A stretch of 64,000 bases of DNA from Ligustrum vulgare (lineage: Eukaryota; Streptophyta; Magnoliopsida; Lamiales; Oleaceae), in assembly GCA_963555705.1 (NCBI GenBank), contig OY743187.1:10430133-10494132 (forward strand), in the 5' to 3' direction. A program made the position numbers and the translations under genes. Positions 57,121 through 64,000 of the stretch are shown here, piece by piece. Position 1 is the stretch's first letter. Each line of letters starts with the position of its first letter. The notes under the pieces are model-generated. The model ran no database searches and was not told where the DNA came from. It saw only the letters and a list, made by a program, of their open reading frames with translations.

Positions 57121-58262
57121 ATATGATACGCCTGAAGCGTAGCGATATCTGATTTGAATAAAGATCCCCAAATAAATAAAAATAGAGCAAATGATTATGA
57201 TAGTCTTATTGATGAGACATATACTCATGTGAGGGTATTTATTAACATAATTAATTGTAAATTTCTAGAAGAGGTTCAAGTATTTGAAATATTGAAAAAT
57301 TGAGATCTCTATAGTTATGTTTGTGGGAGAAGAAATCGAATTGAGAAGATAATTGTGTCGATACACTTTATAAAGTACTTATGCAAAAGCAAATTGTGAA
57401 GCTAGCCGCATTATAATATAAATGATAGCGAGGATAATAAAAGAAAATATATTGAAGAAAATCGACATAAAATAGTTGGCAAAAGTATGCATTTAGGCTA
57501 CATTAAACTTACTACAAAACCTGCAATTTTGGGACCTGAAGTCCAAACACTTAAAAGTGTAAAACCAGTAAAATAACTATAGGTATGTCTTAATACACGA
57601 CTTGTTGCGCAATGAATGTTTCAAAGATCTGGCACAAATGCAATATTTTATTTTCCCGACAAATGCATAATAAGTAGCAATAAATATATAATTATTAGAA
57701 ATGTAAATACTGAAAGATGATTGACATTAATTACTAGCTTGCGCTCTTTGATATACCAATAAGTGATATCAAAATGTATGATCATCAACTCGGTACGTTG
57801 GGATTATTCTTTGAAGTACCAATGAGTGAGATTAAAAAGGGTAATCAATACCTCGGTATTTTAGGATTGCGGTGAAATAATTAGAGAAAATCTATTTGAA
57901 ATATAGGAATCGTTACCTATCTAAAGTTTCACAACTTAAATTTGGTGGTAGCAATTTGACAATTGCAATGTGAACCATATACTATGCCTGAAGCAGATAG
58001 TATAATCCTTGAAGGATTAAATATATATGAAATATATAGTTCAAGTTTTTAAGAAACTTGTTTGATCAAAATATACAGATACTTTGCGATCTGAATATTT
58101 AATATGCCTTGAATAAAATAACTTTGTATTGGAATGTGATTGTCGCATAAAATTATATTTGAAAATTCAAGCAATAGATTTTCAAAATTCAAATTCATGG
58201 TTAATTATTCACCTGAAGTGAATAAGTTAATTGTTCATTGAAGTGAATAAGTCACTTCCAGA
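57121..58262 (+). repeat. Second palindrome cluster, 3' part of Copia-2
   Basis: Perfect examples: TACGC-CTGAA-GCGTA (57127-57141), AATCC-TTGAA-GGATT (58004-58018), TTATTCAC-CTGAA-GTGAATAA (58205-58225). Near matches occur at 57981-58002 and 58232-58250. The rule is the same as at 48.65-51.06 kb, with quite different arm sequences. Confidence 0.85.
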
Positions 58263-58522
58263 TTTGAGAACTGTATTAATCGCATTGATGAATATTTATT
58301 ATAAAACATGCCTCGATGCAGCATGTTCAAATGATTGGAAATATTTTATGCTTTTCAAGTTCAAAGGAATAATTGAATTTATATTCGAAGAACAAATAAT
58401 TTGAGATATGTGTCATTTATATATGCTTGGTGAACATATTCGATATTGCACCAATTAACAGTTGAAATAATTTTATTCAATATCCAAATAATTGTAATGT
58501 TCCCATGAGGGAGAGCTAATAT

Positions 58523-59121
58523 GCGCTACATTCTTTTTTCCTTAGTCGAGGTTTTGTCCCACGAGGTTTTTCTAGCAAGGTTTTAAATGAAGTGGCTGTC
58601 ATCAATATCTGTTGATATACTATCCTATATGAGACTCCTGAAGAGATCAAGATATGGATGATTCAATAGAGATTGAAGCAGGATAAGTAACTAAAAGGAT
58701 GATTCATTACGGATTAAATCAGGGGGAGTAGCTGTACTCTTTTTCCTTCGTTCAGGTTTTGTCCCTCTGGGTTTTTCTGACAAGGTTTTAATGAGGCAGT
58801 ATCAAAATACTCCAGAATTTTCAACAAATTCACTCAAGTAACAATCTAGCTATTTATCCACTAAAGCACTGCCGACATCTACATTCGAGAAATCAGTTCA
58901 CAAGATTTGGATGCATCGACTCGATGATTTACAACGATCAACACTAGGGAGAGTAGTCGTACTCTTTTTCCTTAGCCAAGTTTTGTCCCATTGGGTTTTC
59001 CTGGTAAGGTTTTAACGAGACAGCATTCATCTTGATACTCCAAGAATAACTGTACTCTTTTTCCTTCATTTGAGATTTTTTCCCAGTGGATTTTTATCAA
59101 ACAAGGTTTTATTGAGGCATG
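58523..59121 (+). repeat. Four copies of a CTGTACTCTTTTTCCTT motif before the 3' LTR
   Basis: Units at 58523-58595, 58728-58800, 58952-59023 and 59043-59121. Each reads TGTACTCTTTTTCCTT, GGTTTTGTCCC, TGGGTTTTTC and CAAGGTTTTAATGAGGCA in order. Two are preceded by purine runs (AGGGGGAGTAG, AGGGAGAGTAG) like polypurine tracts. I have the impression this motif occurs near the 3' end of many plant Copia elements. Confidence 0.88.
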
Positions 59122-59150
59122 TATTTTGTAATATGTCATTCAAGTGGGAG

Positions 59151-59324
59151 TGTTGTAAATATTATCTTGTATTAATGAATGACAATTGTACCTCTGTACC
59201 CTAGTTATAATTACTTTGTATATTCCTTTCTTCCCCTATATATATGGGGCTATGGTTCATAATAAAATACACAAATTTATTAATGTCTCTACTTTTCTCT
59301 ACTTTTTCTCTCTAGTTTATAACA
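59151..59324 (+). repeat. Copia-2 3' LTR
   Basis: Second 174-bp copy, preceded by the purine-rich CAAGTGGGAG. Confidence 0.93.
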
Positions 59325-59385
59325 TCAACCATATAATTTATCTAAACAACACAAAAATCCATTCTAACCGTTGAACATAGGCTAA
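59325..59385. mobile_element. Right half of the MITE split by Copia-2
   Basis: TCAACCATATAATTTATCTA and GTTGAACATAGGC continue the family text and end motif (compare CCGAACATAGGC at 48882). Confidence 0.65.
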
Positions 59386-60314
59386 ATTTTTTGGAAAATT
59401 CTACTTTGACAATCCTATTCATTTCACAACCTTAACAACCTATACAAAAACTCCAAATTACCCCCTTTTTTATATAGAAATCCTTAAAGTCTTATGTTTC
59501 CAACTTTAAAATTTTAAAGTTTTAGAATATTTCTAATATATAATTTATTTTTACCAGAACTCTATTTTTCAGGTTAATTGTTCCTTGATTTATTTGATAT
59601 TGATTGATTATATGAATTTATTTGATTTTTGTTCGCTCGTAGTACCCCTCATCAATTGGTATCAAAGCCATAGATCTAAAATAAAAAAAAAAATTGAAAT
59701 TCTAATTACAAAAATGAAAAATATTATAAATTAACAGAAGAAAGAGGAAGTTATACATTTTTAGAACATATTCCTAATTTATTAAAAATAATAACTTTAA
59801 CTATAATTAAAAAATTACCCAGAGAAATAAAAGAACATATCATGGAAAAACTCATAATAGATCAATAAAAGAAAAATGCATATATGAAAAAATTATACAA
59901 AAATTTGAAAAAAGAAGAAGATATTTTATTCTATAAAGAAAAATTTGAATTGTTGTAGAAATTGACCTTCATTAATTACATAATTACTAGAAACCATTAA
60001 AATACAACTAGATAAAAATCAAGAAATCACAGAAGATTTAATTGAACAAAATGGTTATAATATATCCAATACACTTCATGGATTGGGGCTGATGTACTAA
60101 TGAAATTGACGAACATTTGGAGAACGTCACCCAACTGGTTTAAATCATATAGACGAATGTATATATGTATATATTTATCTATAACATTCATTTATTTAGC
60201 TACTAAAGTAATTATAAAATAAAAATAAATGCTGGCTCAGCAGGTCAGACGGAGCGTCAAGATTTAGATGGAGCACTCGACATTTGTCTATTTTTCTTTT
60301 CCACTCACGTACGC

Positions 60315-60606
60315 TTAGCCCTTGTCTGGCCCCCGGTTTCTACGATTTTTTTTTTCCAAATTTCAATTTTCTTCAATAATGTGGAAGTTAAAGTTGGTAA
60401 GCGTATACTGGAAGTGCAAGAATTTGTGGGGCTCGAACTACTTTTTTCACTGGAATTCCAAGAATTTGAGTTGACTTTTTGGGCATTTCCATTTTTTAAA
60501 TATTAACTGTTGTATGAAACTAGCAAGAATTTGTACGAAGCTGACATCAAATTTATTGTTCCAAACCAAATTTTTTTCCAAAATCGGGGGCCAGACAAGA
60601 ACTTAA
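60315..60606. mobile_element. MITE with CTTGTCTGGCCCCCG ends, copy 1
   Basis: CTTGTCTGGCCCCCGGTTTC at the left is inverted at the right (CGGGGGCCAGACAAGAACTT). The inside shares AATTTGTGGGGCTCGAACTA and GTTGTATGAAA with copy 2. Confidence 0.85.
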
Positions 60607-61033
60607 TATTGTAATTGACATTATGCATTGGAGAGATATTTTTAATCAATTTCATCAATTTACTGACATGTCGATCATTTTTCCCAATTGATAGTGTACA
60701 TTTGAGATGCTCTTACAACCACAACATACTAGGAAAGATAAACAATCTATATATAAATTAAAAGGAAAATTATAAATGATAATAAGAAATTATTATGATA
60801 AAATAATAAAACACATAGAAAATGTAACTATTAAAGACTTAGATAATTATATAGAAAAAGATAATAATAGATTGAGATTGAAAAGAAAACGAATAATATA
60901 CTTGATAGAACATCTAAAGAAAGAAAAAGAAACAAATGAAGATAATATACATAAAACTTATTATTATATAGAAGCATTAAAAGAAAATAGAAAGAGATAA
61001 TTGAATATCATAGAGCAGATCCTTTATTAACTA

Positions 61034-61865
61034 AGGTGGCGTTCTGTTTGTATTTTATTTTGTATTTTCATTTTCGAAAATGTTTTATATTTCCTATTTT
61101 TATTTTTTGTTTTCAAATTTGCTGAAAACGCGTTTGGTTAGTCATTCCTGAAAACTGTTTTTGAAAATGAAAAGCTGGAAAACACGTTCTGTTTGAAATT
61201 TTGCAAAATACTCCTTAAACTATTTTTAATTAATTTGCTTGCAAAATACTACTGGCTCAAACACAAATTTCCTTTCACAATACACTGAAAACATGGTTAC
61301 CTACAACACACTAATGTGAGCACTAAGAGTCTATTTAACAAAGCTTGGTCAGGTTCGAAATTTGAGGAAATTCTGATTCTATTAAAATTCAGAAAATGTA
61401 AGTTCTTTCAAAACTACTAGAGTCCTTTATCAAGGCATTTTTTGAAATATAACAACAAGAATTCTCACTTAATTTTTTTTGTAACATTGATATTGAATTC
61501 AATAAAACTTTATTTTAGGCTTAGTTCTAAGTTAAGATAATTCTCCAAAAAAAAAAAAAACTTTATTTAGACTTAGTTCTAAGTTAGGATAATTCTCAAA
61601 AAAAAAAAATTAAATTAAATTAAACTTAATTCCAAGCTAAGATAATTCTTTAAAAAAAAAAAAAAATCCCAAAAACTCGTTTTCCGCCTTTTAAACATTT
61701 TTTGTTCAAATACACTTAAAACGCCCAAAACGAGGGCGTTTTGTGTTTTGTGTACAATTTTTTTTTTTCAAAATGCATTTTCGAAAATGGTAAAGAGAAC
61801 GCATTTTTAATGTTTTCAAAAATAAAAATAGTAAACGACCTCAAAACGGCAAAGAGAACATGACC
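61034..61865. mobile_element. Larger non-autonomous inverted-repeat element
   Basis: Left AGGTGGCGTTCTGTTTG and right CAAAGAGAACATGACCT are inverted relatives. ATTTTCGAAAATG occurs near both ends. No coding. Confidence 0.65.
61506..61668. repeat. Three tandem units with A-runs
   Basis: Units of about 55-60 bases, each with CTTAGTTCTAAGTTAGGATA or a variant, then ATTCT and an A-run. Confidence 0.85.
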
Positions 61866-63372
61866 TAAATATCTAGATATAAAAACAAATGAAAAATTAG
61901 ATTTTATAATTGAACAAATAAGAAAATTAATGGACAGAGTTTGAGAAGAGAGAAATGTTAAAAGAGAAGAAATTTTAAGATTAAAATCATTAGAAAAAAA
62001 GAAAGAATATTATAATAGAATCTTAAAACAATTACCTAAGATACAAATAATTCTAGATAATAAAGAAAAATTAATAGAGAAATATATGTTAAAACAAGAA
62101 AAATAGAGAGTTTTAATCTTCCAGTAAGATCTTATCAAATAAGAGGAGTTAATACAACAATGTTTTAACCATTAAGCTCATGAGGAAAATCTGATGAATT
62201 TCTCAATATGTAATTAAATTGGATAAGTGTTTTTTTCTTTTTGCAAACATATAAAAACATAAATCCACAAGATAGGACAACTATTGAAGAATTATAATAG
62301 TTAAATATATAGGATAAAAATGTCAAAAAAATTACAAAATATCCAAAATAAATTGACAATACAATTTAAAGAATTAAAAGACATGATAGGAAATGTAAAA
62401 AATATAAAGGAAGATATTCTAAAAGAATTTCAAATAAAGTCAAGAGAAATTATTAACCAAGATAAAATTGAAATAATTATAGAAAAATAGAAAGATTAAA
62501 TGAAAAAAATAAAGAAAGATGATAATGAAAAAATTATATCATTAGAAGAAAGAAAAAAAAATTAAAAAAAAATAGATGATATGTATGGCAGATTATTCAT
62601 CAAAGTACAAAAAACTCAAACTACTAAATCAAGAGTTTAAATGTCAATAAGTGAATATATTAATATGCTAAAAATATTAATAAAATCATTAATAAGTAAT
62701 ATTCAAGAGGATAAATATGAATTAAAAGAAGCATGAAATGACATAAATATACTAAAACTAGAGATTAGAGAGTTAAAAGAAAATAATAAAAATAAGGATA
62801 AAAAATTAGACAAAAAACTTATAGAAAAAGAGATGTCCAGAAAATGAAATAAAAATTTTGAACAAGAAAAAATTGTGATGGAAACATAAAGCATGGATGA
62901 TGAATTTAAAAAAAACATATTACCAAAGATATTAGAAGAAGAATTAGGATTAAAAAAATCTATCTACAAACTAAGTAAGAATATGAGGAATAAGAACTAC
63001 AATGAAGACTACCAAGAAAGACTCCAAACTACTCGACTGCTCTACTTCCCTCTAAAGTCTCATTCAAAACCATTTGCCTGTAACAATAGAATAGGATAGG
63101 CTTAAATAATTTGTTAGGCTAGATCACAAGTTGGGTCAATCAACACCTAAGGCCCAACACACAAAATCACATAACAACCAACCTAATGGGCCAACTAACT
63201 AAGTCCAAAGTTTGCCCAAATAACCACCACAATTTGGGCCTTTCAGGTAGGCCACGAGCAATTTTAAGTTACTTCAAGTGTCTCAGAGTCATTATCGAGC
63301 TGAGCTATTCATTTTGTTGTCGATATAATCTCACAATAATATATATCAAAAAATCCAACAATTTTGTTACAA

Positions 63373-63664
63373 TTAGCCTCTGTTTGGTTGCCAGTTTTTG
63401 CCAAAATTTTTAGTTCTGCACAGTAAGGTTGAAATCCAACATGGTAGGCGTTTGTGAGTTTCAAGATATCTATGGGGCCCGAACTAATATTTTAATACTC
63501 TCAACAGTTTACTTTTTAGATTCTTACGGCCACCATTTTGTTGACTTTGTGGGGCCCACAATTTGTTTAATATAATTGTTGTACGAAATCATTATAGCTG
63601 AGAGAAAATTCACTGTACAAAACCAAATTTTTTTGGAAAAATCGGGGGGCCAGACACAAGCTAA
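63373..63664. mobile_element. MITE with GTCTGGCCCCCG-type ends, copy 2
   Basis: The right end CGGGGGGCCAGACACAAGCTA and the internal GGGGCCCGAACTA and TTGTTGTACGAAATCA match copy 1. The left end is more diverged (TTAGCCTCTGTTTGGTTGCC). Confidence 0.75.
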
Positions 63665-63783
63665 GTGTGTGTGTGTGTGTAATTTTCAGACATAATTGAT
63701 TGGAACAAATTAAAACCAGCTATTTATTTTGAATAGACTTGGCAACCTAGTCGTGTTTAGGGCGAAGCCAAGAATTCATATTT

Positions 63784-63960
63784 GAGGATTGTGTTTGGAA
63801 AACGTGCTTTTTCCTACACAATTCTCCAAATCACTTTTTAATCACATATATTTTCTCTCTCTATTTTTCAATCATACATTTTACCTAGATAATATAAAAA
63901 AAAACATGTTTTTAAACAAAAAACTTTTAACCACTTATGTTGCTCCAACATTGTCAGAGA
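63784..63960. mobile_element. MITE of the common family
   Basis: ACACAATTCTCCAAATCACT, TTTTTCAATCATACATTTTA and a GTTTGGAAAA/TTTTAACCAC pair repeat the text of the elements at 1.7, 38.0 and 47.9 kb. Confidence 0.6.
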
Positions 63961-64000
63961 AGATGGTTGCTGCCTCGCTGGAATAGGATATGAAAATTGA

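Larger units (their letters stand above)
47961..59324 (+). mobile_element. Old Copia-like retrotransposon with 174-bp LTRs (Copia-2)
   Basis: Short identical-length LTRs bound it, starting TGTTG and ending AACA. TCAAG (47956-47960) and TCAAC (59325-59329) are likely target duplications. Weak Copia traces remain: a WHDQLDHH pre-integrase motif near 51187-51215 followed, one frame over, by GSIMM, and a FDGQF..GE text near 56900 corresponding to the post-integrase FDE..FP.LGGE motif. Most of the inside is unusual palindrome-laden sequence. It is split by Gypsy-2 (51711-56710) and carries a MITE at 48705-48893. The host MITE reads through both flanks. Confidence 0.72.
59657..63100 (+). other. Broken Lys/Glu-rich frames behind a tRNA-Met-type primer site
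   Basis: TGGTATCAAAGC (59657-59668) differs by one base from the initiator tRNA-Met primer site and follows ATCA, an LTR-like end. Downstream, AT-rich blocks at 59718-60050, 60771-61010, 61866-62130 and 62320-63070 read as Lys/Glu/Asn/Ile-rich, coiled-coil-like protein text (LPREIKEHIMEKLI, RLRLKRKRIIYLIEHLKKEK, LQNIQNKLTIQFKELKDMI). Stops are frequent. MITEs at 60315-60606 and 61034-61865 separate the blocks. No polymerase or protease motif is visible. A decayed endogenous pararetrovirus-like (Caulimoviridae) or unusual LTR element are both possible; I cannot decide. Confidence 0.4.

Overview
This is nuclear DNA of a flowering plant, almost certainly a eudicot. It is AT-rich, genes carry GT-AG introns, and the space between genes is filled with plant-type retrotransposons, Helitrons, hAT elements and many small inverted-repeat elements (MITEs). 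I cannot name the species. Only three host genes are convincing: the 3' part of a villin actin-binding gene (exons between 77 and 4804, + strand), a two-exon defensin-like cysteine-rich secreted peptide (12755-13971, +), and a one-exon MIZU-KUSSEI1/DUF617 gene (36373-37203, -).

Layout. 1-5.05 kb: villin 3' end with several MITEs in its introns. 5.29-5.69 kb: a stray copy of the defensin 5' end and a fold-back element. 6.18-10.27 kb: a Helitron on the minus strand with both termini recognisable. 10.56-12.34 kb: the 3' end of a second Helitron abutting a decayed LINE. 12.7-14.0 kb: the defensin-like gene. 14.24-27.18 kb: an L1-type LINE (minus) split by a non-autonomous Ty3/Gypsy Athila-like element (15520-23207) with 1.6-kb LTRs and a gag-protease region but no reverse transcriptase. 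27.18-35.65 kb: a Ty1/Copia element (plus) split by a hAT transposon (28119-31558). 36.3-37.4 kb: the MIZ1-like gene. 37.75-41.5 kb: probably two head-to-tail Helitrons, with a MITE and a 448-bp duplication in the second. 41.76-41.89 kb: a tRNA-derived SINE with target-site duplication. 42-47.8 kb: short repeats, including a degenerate GGTCACAA array and a 299-bp tandem duplication. 47961-59324: an old Copia-like element with 174-bp LTRs, inserted in a MITE and itself split by a decayed Ty3/Gypsy element (51711-56710). 59.6-63.1 kb: Lys/Glu-rich broken reading frames behind an initiator-tRNA-Met-type primer site, cut up by MITEs. 63.4-64 kb: more MITEs.

The most unusual structure lies inside the 174-bp-LTR element. 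At 48.65-51.0 kb, and again at 57.1-58.25 kb, it holds dozens of short perfect or near-perfect palindromes. They share a five-base centre of the form CTGAA/CAGAA/TTGAA, but their arms differ from copy to copy while staying self-complementary. Many of them also create TTCnnGAA, the core of a heat-shock element. Nothing in a standard Copia coding plan explains this.

The three host genes have unrelated roles (actin bundling, secreted defence or signalling peptide, root hydrotropism-type DUF617 protein) and do not form a cluster. The nesting gives relative ages: LINE before Gypsy, Copia before hAT, MITE before Copia before Gypsy.
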